A stretch of DNA of 64,000 nucleotides, from the NCBI GenBank assembly GCA_031761405.1, contig JASEVX010000001.1, positions 199,556,110 through 199,620,109 of the forward strand, in the 5' to 3' direction. The notes under the pieces are model-generated. The model was not told the origin of the DNA. It did not search any database and saw nothing but the letters and a program-made list of their open reading frames with translations. Positions 12,111 to 23,945 of this stretch are shown piece by piece. Each line of letters starts with the position of its first letter. The stretch's first letter is position 1. Source of the stretch: Serripes groenlandicus. Taxonomy: Eukaryota; Mollusca; Bivalvia; Cardiida; Cardiidae. The translations under genes and the position numbers were made by a program.

Positions 12111-12304
12111 TGCTGTGTATATTGTAACTAAATAACTCACGAATGAAATTGTATCCACTCAAAGCCATGCCTCTTATATGTACATGTAGCTGTTGTATGA
12201 TATGTCTATATAACCTATGTAATTTATATCAGTCTTTGTAATATTAAATATTCTGGTAAGCTATATGGTTGTTCCTTCATTTATTGTTGTACACATACAC
12301 AACA
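12111..12304 (+). repeat. Long terminal repeat, ~194 bp
   Basis: It begins TGCTGTGTAT and ends ATACACAACA, matching terminal inverted repeats with TG...CA ends. It is preceded by a purine tract (12101-12110) and followed by TTGGCGACGAGGTGGG, in the place of a primer-binding site. Much shorter than most Gypsy LTRs. Confidence 0.65.
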
Positions 12305-12509
12305 CATTGGCGACGAGGTGGGATGTTGAACCTTTACAAATGATAATGATTATGTTAATTGGGGTCATCGTGGACATTGTAACTTAATGACTAATGCATT
12401 CACAATCGGAATAAGTTAAAGGGATACGTGTATACTTTCATCATGTGTAATGTGATTGCGATTTCAAAATTGAATTTGAATTGATGACTTAACATTTGAC
12501 GGGGGAGAG

Positions 12510-12592
12510 TGTTGTGTATATTGTCTGGACAAATGTGAAAGTGTATCAACTCAATGCCATGCCTCTTAGTGTAACATATTTCTATATGACCC
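12510..12592 (+). repeat. Second LTR, truncated by minisatellite
   Basis: Starts TGTTGTGTATATTG after a purine tract and shares the downstream CAATGCCATGCCTCTTA with the first LTR. The match stops about 80 bp in, where the ~22-bp minisatellite begins, so the 3' end is missing. Confidence 0.6.
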
Positions 12593-12593
12593 A

Positions 12594-13314
12594 GGCATGA
12601 GTCACCAGTATAAACGAGCATGCTACACCAGTATATGGCAGCATGAGTCACCAGTATAAGCAAGTATGAGTCCCCTGTATAAGCGAGCATGAATCACCTG
12701 TATAAACGAGCATGCTACACTACTATATGCCAACATGAGTCAACAGTATAAACGGGCATGCTATACCAGTATATTCCAGCATGAGTCACTAGTATAAACG
12801 AGCCTGAGTCACCAATATAAACGAGCATGCATCAGCAATAAACGCATGAGTCACCTGTATAAACGAGTATGATACACCAGTATATGCCAGCATGAGTCAC
12901 CAGTATAAACGAGAATGATTCACCTGTATAAGTGAGCAAGAGTCACCAGTATGAACGAGCATGCGTAACCAGTATATGCCATTATGAGACACCAGTATAA
13001 GCGAGCATGAGTCACCAATATAAAGGAGCATGCGTCACCAGTAAACGCAAGCATGAATCACCAGTATGAACGAGCATGAGTCACCAATATAACCGTGCAT
13101 GAATCACCAGTATAAGTGAGCAAGAGTCACCTGTAGAAGCGAGCTAAACGAACATGCTACAACAGTATATGCCAACATGAGTCTCCAGTATAAACGAGCG
13201 TGCTACACCAGTATATGCCAGTATGAGTCACCAGTATAAGCAAGTATGAGTCACCTGTATAAGCAAACATGAGTCACCTGTATAAACGAGCATGCTACAC
13301 CACTATATGCTTTC
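12594..13314. repeat. ~22-bp minisatellite rich in TGAGTCA, array I
   Basis: Degenerate tandem units of about 22 bp on the theme GAGCATGAGTCACCAGTATA, with a second type carrying GCTACACCAGTATATGCC. Around a dozen units keep an intact TGAGTCA heptamer. Open frames through it (YTGDSC-type repeats on the minus strand) are translations of the repeat. Confidence 0.85.
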
Positions 13315-13660
13315 TTTATTACGGACAATTAAGCAAGAACTTTCCAATCAAAATCAATGCGTTATTCACGACTTGTCAACGATGAACACTAAAATCGAAT
13401 CAATATACGACACATCTAATGAGTTAAACATTGAAAATGAAGATCTTAAACGTTCTAACAGTAAGCTTCAGTCAGAGATAAATTCATTAAAAGAGCAAAT
13501 GTACAAATTGGAGAGTCATTCAAGAAAGAGTATTTTGCGATTAAATGGAATAAGTGGGCAGGAAATTGAAAGTTTGGACATATTGGAAACTAATCAAAGC
13601 AGCTTCAAAAATGTATGCAGAAAGTCACTTAATGATCATTTTAGGCAAATCATTTTTTAA
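13315..13660 (+). pseudogene. LINE ORF1-like coiled-coil fragment
   Basis: An open frame that begins in the minisatellite (nominal Met at 13292) but becomes protein-like from about 13315. It has heptad-like charged and leucine-rich sequence (ELNIENEDLKRSNSKL, INSLKEQMYKLE) followed by ESHSRKSILRLNGISG. That junction, coiled coil then S-R-(x)n-L-R-(x)-GI, is the one found between the coiled coil and RRM of L1-type ORF1 proteins, which bind element RNA. The frame stops after ~110 codons, so the RRM and C-terminal domain are missing. It lies between two blocks of the same minisatellite, implying insertion into the array. It could instead be another coiled-coil protein; the motif match is by eye. 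Confidence 0.5.
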
Positions 13661-14182
13661 TCAGACAAGCTCTTTCATAAATATGAATTATGAAGTTGTG
13701 TCAGTTTGCCCCTTTTCTAATTCCGTCAGTTAGCCCGTTGCTGGCAGCACTTTGAGTGCTTTGATTCCTCATGTTTCCGTCGTTGATGTTAAATAGCAGA
13801 TTTTAATAAACACATGTACAAGTTTAAATGTTCCCAATGCAATTTTCTTCAACTGACCTACGGCCGGTTTAGGCTTTTAGTCAATTTGCGGAAGACAATA
13901 TCTTAGTGAGTTTGTCAAATGTATTTTAACAATTAAAAGCTAAATCAATGTTCAAACTCTAGACCCCTGAATCAATAACTAACCTTTTCAGAATCGACTA
14001 AGTGCAAATCAGCGACGTACATGTCCTACCTTAACCATGTGTGTTAATGATATCTATGAATCAATCAATACCCACCCGGTACTATGGCATGAAAAGACAT
14101 AACTCGATTCCTAGGATGAGATAGATATATGAATCGTACTTCCCGAAGGATAATTTACCCTTTGTCAGCTGGAAACTAATGT
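13661..14182. other. Rest of the insertion within the minisatellite
   Basis: Non-repeat sequence between the ORF1-like frame and the resumption of the 22-bp array. No further coding match seen; probably the tail of the inserted segment. Confidence 0.4.
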
Positions 14183-14791
14183 ATGCAGTCTGACTCAACA
14201 GTATAAGCGTGCATGAGTCCCCAGTATAAGTGAGTACCAGTCACCAGTATAAGCAATCATGATTCACCAGTATAAGCGATAATGTGTAACCAGTATAAAC
14301 GCGCATGCGTCACCAGTAAACGCAGGCATGAACCACCAGTATAAACGAGCATGAGTCACCAATATAAACGAGGATGAATCACCAGTATAAGCGAACAGGA
14401 GTCAGCTGCATAAGCGAGCATGAGTCACCAATGTAAACGAGCATGCTACACAAGTATATGCTAGCATGAGTCACCAGTATATGCTAGCATGAGTCACCAG
14501 TATAAACGAGCATGCTACACCAGTATATGCTAGTATGAGTCACCAGTATAAGCGAGAATGAGTCACCTGTATAAGCGAGCATGCGTCACCAGTGTAAACG
14601 AGCATGCTACACAAGTATATGCCAGCATGAGTCACCAGTATAAACGAGCATGCTACACCAGTATATGCTAGCATGAGTCACCAGTATAAGCGAGCATAAA
14701 TCGCCAGTATAAACGAGCATGCGTAACCAGTAAACGCAAGCATGAATCAGTAGTATAAATGAGCAGGAATCACCAATATAAACGAGCATGA
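14183..14791. repeat. ~22-bp minisatellite rich in TGAGTCA, array II
   Basis: The same unit family as 12594-13314, with about eight intact TGAGTCA heptamers and the alternate GCTACACCAGTATATGCTAGC unit. Sequence type and orientation match array I, so the two were probably one array. Confidence 0.85.
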
Positions 14792-14839
14792 ACCCAACGA
14801 CCAATTCTACCAATTTATCTAGGAATCATGCAGACAAGC

Positions 14840-15440
14840 AGATTCAGATAAGACTAGTTATGGCATTGTTCTCCCTTTCTGATGCTGCAGCAACCAAAGC
14901 TTTATATATATTATATATATTTGAACAGTATTGAAAGTGGATCCTCAAAATAACAAAATAATCCTGTTAAGTTTGGTTGAAAATGGTCCAGTAGATAAGG
15001 AGATATAATTTGAATCTAAAATCTGTATGCTATATTTTTCAAAAAATCGTAATAACTTAGAAAAAGTATTAAGAGGGTTACTGAAGGAACATTTCTACAC
15101 ATTTGTCTCAAAATCAGACAAAGCCTTTCCTAAGTATGACTTTATAAGAGTTTGTCTTTTTCTGATGCCGCCTGGCTGCCATGTTTTACATACAATCAAT
15201 ATGGCTTGAGCAACTGTTTTATAGGGTCACCAAAGGAACATTTCTATCAAAGTATATCTAAAGCTGACACGTGGATTCAGAGGAGAAGAATTTTAAAGAG
15301 TTGCCAAGTTCTTTCTGATGCAACGGCTGGCAAACTCTTCATATGATTTAAACAGTTTTTAAAGATCAAAGGATCAATCCTGTGAAGTTTGGTCGAAATG
15401 GTACAGTTAATTAGGAGGATATTTTGCTTTAAGCAAGCTT
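14840..15440. repeat. Diverged dispersed repeats
   Basis: Imperfectly repeated phrases: GAAGGAACATTTCTACACA at ~15082 against AAAGGAACATTTCTATCAA at ~15231; TTTCTGATGC four times; ATCCTGTTAAGTTTGGTTGA at ~14961 against ATCCTGTGAAGTTTGGTCGA at ~15376. These look like two or three worn copies of one ~200-400-bp repeat. The small open frames here are not credible genes. Confidence 0.5.
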
Positions 15441-15479
15441 AGCTACAGACAGAGAGTGATCAGATTGGCTCAATTTTAG

Positions 15480-15632
15480 CCTTTGACAGGACAAAGTTCT
15501 CCATTTGCCACACTGTTTAAAACTCAGTTCTATAATTTAACTTTCATTTCAACAGATTTTCTAAAAAGATCATAGATGTTTTGTTCAAGTCGTCTGCTGC
15601 AGACATAATTGTTGTATTCGGGAAAAGGGTAA
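15480..15632. mobile_element. MITE-B relic
   Basis: The right half of the family is recognisable: AGTCGTCTGCTGCAGACA followed by CGGGAAAAGGGTAAAC. The left half is worn. Confidence 0.4.
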
Positions 15633-16204
15633 ACACACATGAAAGTAAATAGTTATTGTTGTTTAGTTTATGTAATGAGCATGACGAGGGTTACGCGTTA
15701 ATCTTCGGTGATCCTTTTGCTGTATCCATATCTACATCAATGACCTCACCCGCTATGGACAGAGCCTACTGCAGTAGTTCAGCCGATGCAGCGAGAAGCG
15801 GCTCCTTGATATACATCCACTAATTATACAGCTTCATCTTTAAAGGGGCGCCATACTTCTGTTAATAAAAGTAAAGTGTTACCCATAGCTGGACATTACA
15901 AAGAAGCTATACATAGGCATCCTAGCAACAAAAAACAGCACAAATATACAAATTACAAGAAAACATTCATACAATGAAGGCATTTAATGAAATTTAATTT
16001 CGGAACTTGTTTACTTTTTTGAAAAGTAATTTGATCCATGCATGTGCATTCGCAGCCTGAGCTACACTACACTAGTTACACTGTCTGAACAAGTATTTTT
16101 AGTTACATACAAAATACACATACACAAAAATGCAGCAGACAACTTTGAAAACAACTTGGCATCTAAGCAAAAAGATGGAAAATATCTATAAAACATGAAA
16201 GTAT
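15633..16204. other. No gene seen
   Basis: No motif-bearing open frame or recognised element. Confidence 0.45.
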
Positions 16205-16335
16205 AATTACTGAAAAAGTTGAAAACGCTGTGGCAAAAGGGGAAATTGCATGTTTAGTACAATTTATCCTTTTGTCACAATGTTTTCAAGAGTCGTCTGC
16301 TGTAGACACTTCAGTATGAGGGAAAGTTTTAAGAG
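16205..16335. mobile_element. MITE-B relic
   Basis: The inner hairpin GTTGAAAACGCTGTGGCAAA / TTTTGTCACAATGTTTTCAA is followed by GTCGTCTGCTGTAGACA and a worn GAGGGAAAGTTTTAA end. Confidence 0.5.
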
Positions 16336-16682
16336 TAGAGGATCTGTATTAACATACCAGTTGTTTGCAGTGTTCCACAGTTATGTCTGTGATTCTCCAC
16401 ATGGTGGAATTGACTTTCCCTGACTTGTTCTATTTGGTCACCTTCATTATACCAACATTGGGCCAAGCTGACTATGCTCATCATACATAAAACAATAAGT
16501 ATTACATTAAATGTTTCAAAGTAAAACAAATATGAACAATCAAGTTATGGATTTAAAGTAATGTCATCCTCAGATGACTCCTAGATATTCAAAGAACAGT
16601 GTATTTCTATCAAACAAAAGATACTACCCTGAAAGCATGACAGATTTATCGTCTCTGTTACTTTCAGGCAGAAGATATGAAT

Positions 16683-16866
16683 CAACCCTTCCCAATACAC
16701 TGTTAAAAGGAATCTACAGCAGACGGCTTTCAAACCAGTTTGGCAAACTCTCTTTAAATGAAAACATCATAACAAAATAAAATGAAACCAAGGGAAATTC
16801 CTCTTTTTCCAAAACTGTTTAAAAAAAGTCTGCTGTAAAGCTTTCAGTATGTCGAAACAGAGTTAA
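16683..16866. mobile_element. MITE-B copy, diverged
   Basis: Left AACCCTTCCCAATACACTG, then CTACAGCAGACGGC, a worn central hairpin, GTCTGCTGTAAAGC, and a GAAACAGAGTTAA right end. The same order as 51223-51419. Confidence 0.5.
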
Positions 16867-17974
16867 GACAGAACAAGAGATATTAACAGGTGTAATTCAA
16901 ATAACTTTTTCACTGCTACCCACTCGTCGCGGCGAAACAAAAACTGCATTGTAGGGCTTAATATGCTAGAGAGAACAAACAGCCCACATATTTCTATGAT
17001 TAGATGACTTACAATAATATTCTGTATTTACACAAGCCCGCTGTACCAATGTCTCTATGGAATAAGTTAAACTATATAACTCGTAATACCATATGCTCAC
17101 GGAAAGCTGTCACTGCGTGGCCAATCGATATTGTGTTTTATGAATTTGAGATCTATTTTACATGTAGCTATATATGGCCCGCTGTAACAATGTGACATTG
17201 TTCAAGCCAAAACTGTTAAACGGTTGTACATTAAATTACTTTTAACCGATTCTTGCTTTCATTCTAAATCCCGTGTGCGCGAATTCTCCTTCTTTGTGTA
17301 GGTATATATTCGGAAGTGGTTGTCTATTTTTGGGATGCATGTTGAATGATCTTTCATATAGAATAAATTGGGTTTTTGGCCTTTAGCCCCTGGTCATAGT
17401 AGTAATACCATTTTTTATCGGAGTTGGCAGCCTGCCAATTGCTGTAAGCACCAAACAACGCATGAGAAACTGCGCGAAAAATATAGTTCATCATGGATTC
17501 AACAAAACTGCATTTAAAAGGTTAGGATCTCCCACATAAATATCATTTTAATGTTGTTGGAACGTCAGTGAAAACTTAATGCTTGAGTACTCCAATAAAA
17601 GTTTAAGAAATATACAGTGGCGGATTAACCGGGGGAGCGTCGAAAAATCAAACATTCCAGCAGCCCCCAGGCCGTCAGCACAACAGTGCTTTAATTACTT
17701 ATATGTCAAAAGTGCATTCAAAATAACACAGAACAAGAACAACTTATGTATTCGTTTCTATTTCTACTTCATTGACAACATATTAAAAATCGCTTTGCTG
17801 AAAAGTGTGAGCTTTACTATATCCCGAGAATGTGAACATTGCATGACTACAACATATGGTGTTTAAATGTCCCAACCCCTTTTATGGATGGTGTTAACTA
17901 TTACATTTGTCCATGATAAATACCGAAACAGTCTTAGAATTGGCAGTCACATACACAGGGATACGTGTTTAATG
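16867..17974. other. No gene seen
   Basis: AT-rich. A 95-codon frame at 17579-17866 has no domain. CAGTGGCGGATTAACCGGGG at ~17607 resembles a hAT-type element end but no partner end was found. Confidence 0.4.
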
Positions 17975-18112
17975 TTTTATTGGGGTTTCACGCCGCTTTC
18001 AACATTATTTCAGTTATATCACGGCGACAGCTCACTTATTCATGATCCCTGGGTAAACAAACCAGTACTAGGCTAAGAAATGTGCCTTGCCCAAGGGCAT
18101 TCCACCATGGCC
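17975..18112. mobile_element. SINE-body copy without tRNA head
   Basis: Shares TATATCACGGCGACA, then AACCAGTACTAG, then ATGTGCCTTG(C/T)CCAAGGG, then ATTCCACCATG with 57763-57870, in the same order and spacing. In the other copy the block adjoins a tRNA-like head. No head was recognised here. Confidence 0.55.
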
Positions 18113-18887
18113 GTAGACGAAGATCGACTCTTCGTATTTATCATTAGGTAACTACCTGAATACGAGATCTGCTTTCAGGCAGTTTTACTGTCTGATGATC
18201 CATTCGCGCACTGAAAGGTAACAACCTAAATACGTGAACTCCTATTAGAGAATCCGTCTTTTGTACTCGTCCATGAACTTTGTAATGATTCTGATGTTGG
18301 ACGCTATATCTCGGGAAATAGCCAGTATAAACATCAGCAGACATGAACCTGTCGGCACCTGCAGCCGTGAATTTTAAAGAGGTAGTTCACTAAACGATAA
18401 GTCCTCTTGCGTTTATGGATTAAACTTTTATTTAAAAGCATGTGGTCTTAAGTGGACGCACCAATCTTAAAAGTACAGTCTATTTAAGAAGGGATGTATT
18501 CAAATTTTCGTTTTACCATGGACACTACACTTACCACTTCTTATATCTAGAGAGTTAATCCCATTTCCCGCTTTCATAAATCACTGAGGGACAAAGGAAT
18601 ATAAAATGTTTGCTTATTCTTCTCTATCTGCAATATTATTTGCTGCTGTCTTTAAATAAAGAGTTGATTCACCTTTTTAATTCTGCTCTTTTGCCGTTGG
18701 AGTTAACACAAAAATGAAGCATAACAGTAAATATTGTAGGGCTTGCAATTGTACACTTAACACTGTAGACAGACATAAAGATAACATGAAATACTAACAA
18801 GATCAATTTATGATGTAACACGATAGGAACGTTCCATCTGTTTAGTCAAAGAACAAAATAATTGCATGCATTTTTTATAAATATATT
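18113..18887. other. No gene seen
   Basis: No recognisable features before the start of the A/B duplicated segment. Confidence 0.45.
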
Positions 18888-20505
18888 AAATTGAATTCAT
18901 TTATCATTTTCACATAGCAAGACACCCTAAATTAAATGTTGTCATTTCTTTAAATAAGTTCGACTTAAACAGAGACTGCTTTCAATAAATTGCATCAGGA
19001 TTGTTAAAGTCGAGACACGAAGGGAAAATCCATTTATTTTATAGTCCGTTCTTTGACCCAATTGCTATCGGCACCTGCATATCAACACATATCAACAAGC
19101 GGGAGGATAGCCGTTTCAATAGCTATGATCGTTCTTGAACTGCGAATGTCTCGATAATAGCACATTTATACAGACATTTACTTGTTGCTTTTAGTGGCAG
19201 ATATAACGTTAATATGTAGCGTTTTAAGTAATTTCCGGTGACTTCAAAAACACTTGTACAGAATAAACGATTCTGACGATTTTAGCCTCATAACATATTT
19301 GACGGAAAAATGTCAGCACCCCTTTAGTCACAGAATTGAACATCATTTGTTTATGTTGATGCAATGAATATATATGTCTCTATCGCAAATTAACATCGTT
19401 ATGGACATCTGTGCAACTAAATGGTTTTACATAAATTAAGAAAGCCACGTATTTCCTAGAATGAGCAATATCGCTTATCAATTAGATTTCTTCTCAGTTT
19501 CCTTATATATCGTTGTCCCCCGGATTCGCAAGCTTTGTTAAATGATATTTTAATATTAAAGAATAGATTTGTGAAAATGTTATCAATTCTTAAAATTAAA
19601 CATCAGCAATGACATTAATCCAAAACATGTAATACAGGTTCAATGATGCATTTTGACATTCAACATATTGGATTTGCGTTGTGCGGCAAAACACCATTTA
19701 AATTGTGTGTTCTAGTTACAGCGTCCATGTATCATCTATATCAATAAAAAGCATTTATTTCTCTATGAAATATTAATAACTGCTAGATAAACGTTTGACA
19801 CCCATTCCTTTTATCAAATATGTATATTCGGTTTGGTATTCACCAAGGTTTAATGCATTGTCTATGTTATTCTAGTAGTTCTCAGCAGAGCTATAGATAA
19901 GGGGCGTTTTGCATGTTCTAAAATCTTGATTTGACCCTCTAACCCTATGTTGTGGGTACTCGAAGGTATCGTCTCAGTGAGACAATTATTTTGAGTACTC
20001 ACAACATAGGGTTTGTTTTAATAATAAGAGAGAAATTGTGGGAAATGAGCTAAATACCCCTCCTTATCTGGACCTCTGAGTTCTCGACGTTCTATATTTG
20101 TTTTAAGTGCCGTTCATTCTTAATGTGTCAAATAAAAGAAATACATGACATAGTTCAGTTAATATTCTGTAAATGAATGCAGGTATTTCTTTACATTTCG
20201 AAAACAACATTGAGCAAAGTTTCCAATTATATCTTTGGATATTGGCACAACGTCCATATAGGATACTTTTTAAAAAGACGATTTGCAAATTCAAACACTG
20301 GTGTCTTTTTACGTCAGACATTTTATCAAATTTATCCATAATATTTACATTTTTAAATTGTTCTAATACTGGATATTAAAGATAAATATATTCTTACATT
20401 TAGAATCATTCTGCAATTACAAGTTAAAGAGAAATACGCCAGCTTCAATTTAAAGGCACGTTAAGATATTGTATATTTTGTATCACTGTATTGCACATTG
20501 TGTCG
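18888..20505 (+). repeat. Segmental repeat, copy A
   Basis: Begins around AAATTGAATTCATTTATCA and runs through GACACGAAGGGAAAATCC, GTAGCGTTTTAAGTAATTTC, TTTGACGGAAAAATG and GAGCAAAGTTTCCA. All recur in the same order about 1.6 kb later in copy B, and inverted in C'. It is directly followed by B. Compared with B it lacks the MITE-A insertions at 21422 and 22087 but has about 200 bp of private sequence (~19880-20085) holding a hairpin. No gene recognised. Confidence 0.75.
19941..20012. repeat. Hairpin in copy A
   Basis: Arms AACCCTATGTTGTGGGTACT (19941-19960) and its near complement AGTACTCACAACATAGGGTT (19994-20013) enclose GTCTCAGTGAGAC, itself a short palindrome. Absent from the matching place in copy B, so it is a private insertion in A. 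Confidence 0.65.
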
Positions 20506-21421
20506 TGTTATGTGAAAATGATAAATGAATTCAATTAAATTGTGTCATTTCTTTAAATCAGTGTCGACTAAAACAGAGGCTGCTTTCAATTAATTTCTTC
20601 AGGATTGTTAAAGTCAAGACACGAAGGGAAAATCCATTTATTTTAGAGTCTGGTCTTTGACCTTATTGCTATCGGCACTTGCCTATCAACACTTTACGCC
20701 GTTAGCGGGAGGATAGCCGTTCAATATTTATGATCGTTCTTCAGTTGCAAATTTCTCGATAACAGCACATCTATACAGACATTTACTTTTGCTTTTAGTT
20801 GCATATATAACATAAATGTGTAGCGTTTTAAGTAATTTCCGGTGAAGTCGAAAACACTTGCACAGAATAAACGATTTTGACGATATTAGCTTCATAATAT
20901 ATTTGACGGAAAAGTTCAGCACCACTTTAGTCACAGATGTACTTTTGATATTGACCATTATTCTTTTATGTTGATGCAATGAATTTATGTCTCTTTTGCA
21001 ATTAACATCGTTATGTAGATCGGTAAAACTAAATGGTTTTACATATAGTAAGAAAGCCACATATTTACTAGAATGAGCAATATTGCTTGTCTATTAAATT
21101 TCTTCTCAGTTCCCTTGTTTATCACAGTCCTCGGATTCGCCAGCTTTGTTAAATGAATTTAATATTAAAGAACGAATTTGTGAAAATGTTTTCAATAAAA
21201 TTAAATATCAGCAAGGACAATATGAGAGAGATAGAAAGAGAAAGATAGAGAGTTCAATGATGCCTTTGGACATTCCAATTTATTATTTGCGTTTTCAATA
21301 CAAAGCATTTATTTCTGTATGAAACATTAATAACAGCTAGATAAAAGTTTGACACACATACGGTGTGACGGCAGAATGTATTGAACGTGCCAAGCCCTAT
21401 TCCTGTTATCAAACATATATA

Positions 21422-21644
21422 TCAGCCGTCCCGAGAAAAAAAAAAAGTGGAATCTGCGTAAAGTATCGACCCGTAGCAGCATAAGCACGCCGCGCAGGCT
21501 TACCCAGACAGACACTTTTCGCCTTATGTAGACTTTTTGTTTCAGGAATCATCACTCTATACCTCTATCCCTTTAGACGGGGGCTGATTTGGGTCGATAC
21601 ATTACGCAAAGGCCATAATATTGGTTTGCTCATGAGACGGCTCA
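21422..21644 (-). mobile_element. MITE-A copy in segment B
   Basis: Bounded by TCAGCCGTCCCGAGAAAA and GAGACGGCTCA. The interior is in the reverse orientation (ACTTTTCGCC, TTTTTGTTTCAGGAATCATC, then GGGTCGATACATTACGC). The matching site in copy A is empty, and a remnant sits at the equivalent place in the inverted copy C'. Confidence 0.75.
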
Positions 21645-22086
21645 TGCGCTGTATGAATTCAGTAAGGTTTAATAAATTGCCTATGTTATTCTAGTCGTTG
21701 TCCAGGTTCTATACTTGTTTAAGTGCCGTTCATTCTTAATGAGTCAAATAACAAAATACATGACATAGTTCAGTTTATATTCTGTAAATGAATGCTGGTA
21801 GTTCTTTACATTTCAAAAACAACATTGAGCAAAGTTTCCAGTTATATCATCGGATTTTGACAAAACGTCCATGTAGTAACTTTTGAAAATGACGATTTGC
21901 AAATTCAAACACTAGTATCTTTTTTACGTGAGACATTTATCAAATTTATCAATAATATTTGCATTTCTAAATTTTTCTATTTCTGGATACAAAAGATAGA
22001 TATATTCTTACATTTAGAATTATTCTGCATTTATAAGTAAGTTAAAGAGAAATAAGCTAGCTTCATTTTAAAGGCACGTTAAGACA

Positions 22087-22324
22087 TGAGCCGTTCCACA
22101 AGAAAACTAACAGTATGGCCTCTGCGTAATGTATCGATCCAGATCAGCCTTCGCAGTCCTCGCAGGCGTACCCAGGCCGACATATTCCATTTCAGGGGGA
22201 AAGAGGTATAGAGTAATGATTCCTGAAACAGAAAGTCCACAGGATGTATCGGTCCAGGTTAGCCTGAGCGGCATGCTTAGGCTGATACTTTACGCAATAT
22301 TAGTTTTCTCGCGGGACGGTTCAT
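22087..22324 (+). mobile_element. MITE-A copy in segment B
   Basis: Bounded by TGAGCCGTTCCACAAGAAAA and CGCGGGACGGTTCA, with the family interior in plus orientation. It splits a sequence that in copy A is continuous as GGCACGTTAAGATATTGTA (~20455), which gives a natural empty site. Confidence 0.75.
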
Positions 22325-22450
22325 GTTGCATATTTTGTTTCACTGTATTTGACTTCTTTCAAAGACACGTTAAAAGTAACAACTGACATTATTTAATATT
22401 TGTAACCGTTACCATATTAACGCACATGAACTGAGTCAAATACGTTTTGT

Positions 22451-22880
22451 TCACCCCCTCATATACATCGAACACCTCACACACTCCAAGTATGCTACGA
22501 CACAACATCGCATTTAGGATAGAGGCCTATATTGGTAAGTGCCTATATATAATTCTAAAAAGTGTGTTTCAAAGTTCGATTAATCTATCAAATACACTTC
22601 ACATGCTCTGTAAATGCATTAGTATCAATCTGTAAATGCATTATCAGAGAAGCCTTTGCTTTGTAATGAGACAGCGAACGTATCCTTCTTGAGAAATGCA
22701 GTTATGTACACTAATAAGGGTAGATGACGTAGTGGACCGATTTTGTTATCTCTCATCGTGTTTTATCCAAACCTCAAATTTCGTAATACCAATTCAATTA
22801 ACATATATATATCTAAACTATGGCGGTGGTTTTATGGTTGTTCGATGGCAAATGTACAGTAACGGTACTGCGCTCTATTT
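22451..22880 (+). repeat. Left arm of large inverted repeat
   Basis: The reverse complement of this block matches 23946-24340 throughout: for example TCACCCCCTCATATACATCG against GATGTAGATGAGGGGGT, and GGCAAATGTACAGTAACGG against its complement. By eye it is roughly nine-tenths identical, with small indels. Confidence 0.8.
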
Positions 22881-23053
22881 TTCTCTCTCTCGAGCGAGCG
22901 ATTGGGGGAGGGAGAGAGACAGAGATAGAGAGATAGAGAAAAAGAGAGAAGGAGAGAGAGAAAAAGAGAGATAGGGAGGTATAGAGACAGATATGGAGGG
23001 AGATAGACAAGGAGAGAGGGATAGGGCGAGAGAGACAGAGAGGGAAAGAGAGG

Positions 23054-23109
<56 letters not shown>

Positions 23110-23114
23110 GAGGG

Positions 23115-23145
<31 letters not shown>

Positions 23146-23241
23146 GAGAGATGGGGGGGAGAGAGAGAGAGTGAATGGGAGGCAGGGAGATAAAGCAAAT
23201 AAGAGGCAGTGAAAGAGACAGAGACGGAGAGAGCGCGATAC

Positions 23242-23304
<63 letters not shown>

Positions 23305-23455
23305 AAGATATATGTAACGACATGGAGAGAGAGAGGGGAAAGAAGAAATGGGAGTCAGGGAGAGTGACAAACATAAAGGGAGACACACACAGAGAGAAAC
23401 AGAGAGATATATATATATATATAGAGAGAAACAGAGAGACAGAGTTAGAGATGGA

Positions 23456-23524
<69 letters not shown>

Positions 23525-23854
23525 TCAGAGAGATGTAGAGAGAGATACATAGAGCGACAGGGAGAGAGAGATGTATAGAGCAAGATATAGAGACATATAG
23601 AGAGAGAGAAAGAGAGAGAGGGGGTAAGAGAGAGAGAGAGAGAGAGCGAGAGCAAGAGGAAGGTAGGGAAGGAGTGAGAGAGATAGAGAGAGGGAGATCC
23701 ATGGAAGGGGGAAGGAAGGATGAGAGAGAGGAAGAGGGAATAAGAGGGGGAGGGGAAGAGAACGAGATAGACAAATAGACAGAGAGAGAGAGAGACAGAT
23801 AGAGAGAGAGAGAGAGATAGACAGAGAGAGAGAGAGACAGAGAGACAGAGAGAG

Positions 23855-23939
<85 letters not shown>

Positions 23940-23945
23940 GAAAGA
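22881..23945. repeat. ~1.06-kb GA purine tract
   Basis: Almost pure purine on the plus strand: long (GA)n runs with GGGA, GATA, GACA and GAAA interruptions and a short (TA)n near 23409. Such polypurine mirror repeats can form triplex (H-DNA) structures. It occupies the axis of the inverted repeat formed by 22451-22880 and 23946-24340. The minus-strand open frames here, up to 280 codons of Ser-Leu repeats, are translation artefacts. Confidence 0.9.

Larger units (their letters stand above)
11985..12592 (+). mobile_element. Collapsed LTR retroelement (interior end - LTR - interior - partial LTR)
   Basis: Two related blocks are seen. Each has ATTGAATTTGAATTGATGAC and a purine run (AAGGGGGAG at 12102-12110; GGGGGAGAG at 12501-12509) directly followed by a TG(T/C)TGTGTATATTG start, the normal order of interior end, polypurine tract and LTR. 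Only about 205 bp separates the first LTR from the next, so gag and pol are absent. The whole reads as a TRIM-like or recombination-collapsed Gypsy-type element; the family name is an inference. Confidence 0.6.
20506..22450 (+). repeat. Segmental repeat, copy B
   Basis: A tandem direct copy of A (period ~1.6 kb), enlarged by two MITE-A insertions. A 110-codon minus-strand open frame at 20728-21060 spans repeat sequence present in A and C' with breaks, so it is not called a gene. A short GA-rich patch at ~21225-21255 is private to B. Confidence 0.75.

Noticed and set aside
12400..14813. YTGDSC-type repeat open frames on the minus strand
   Set aside because: Translations of the ~22-bp minisatellite.
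17607..17640. hAT-type element end (CAGTGGCGG)
   Set aside because: No matching inverted end or target duplication was found in the following kilobase.
20728..21060. 110-codon minus-strand open frame in segment B
   Set aside because: The equivalent sequence in A and C' is interrupted, with no domain seen, so it is probably chance within a repeat.
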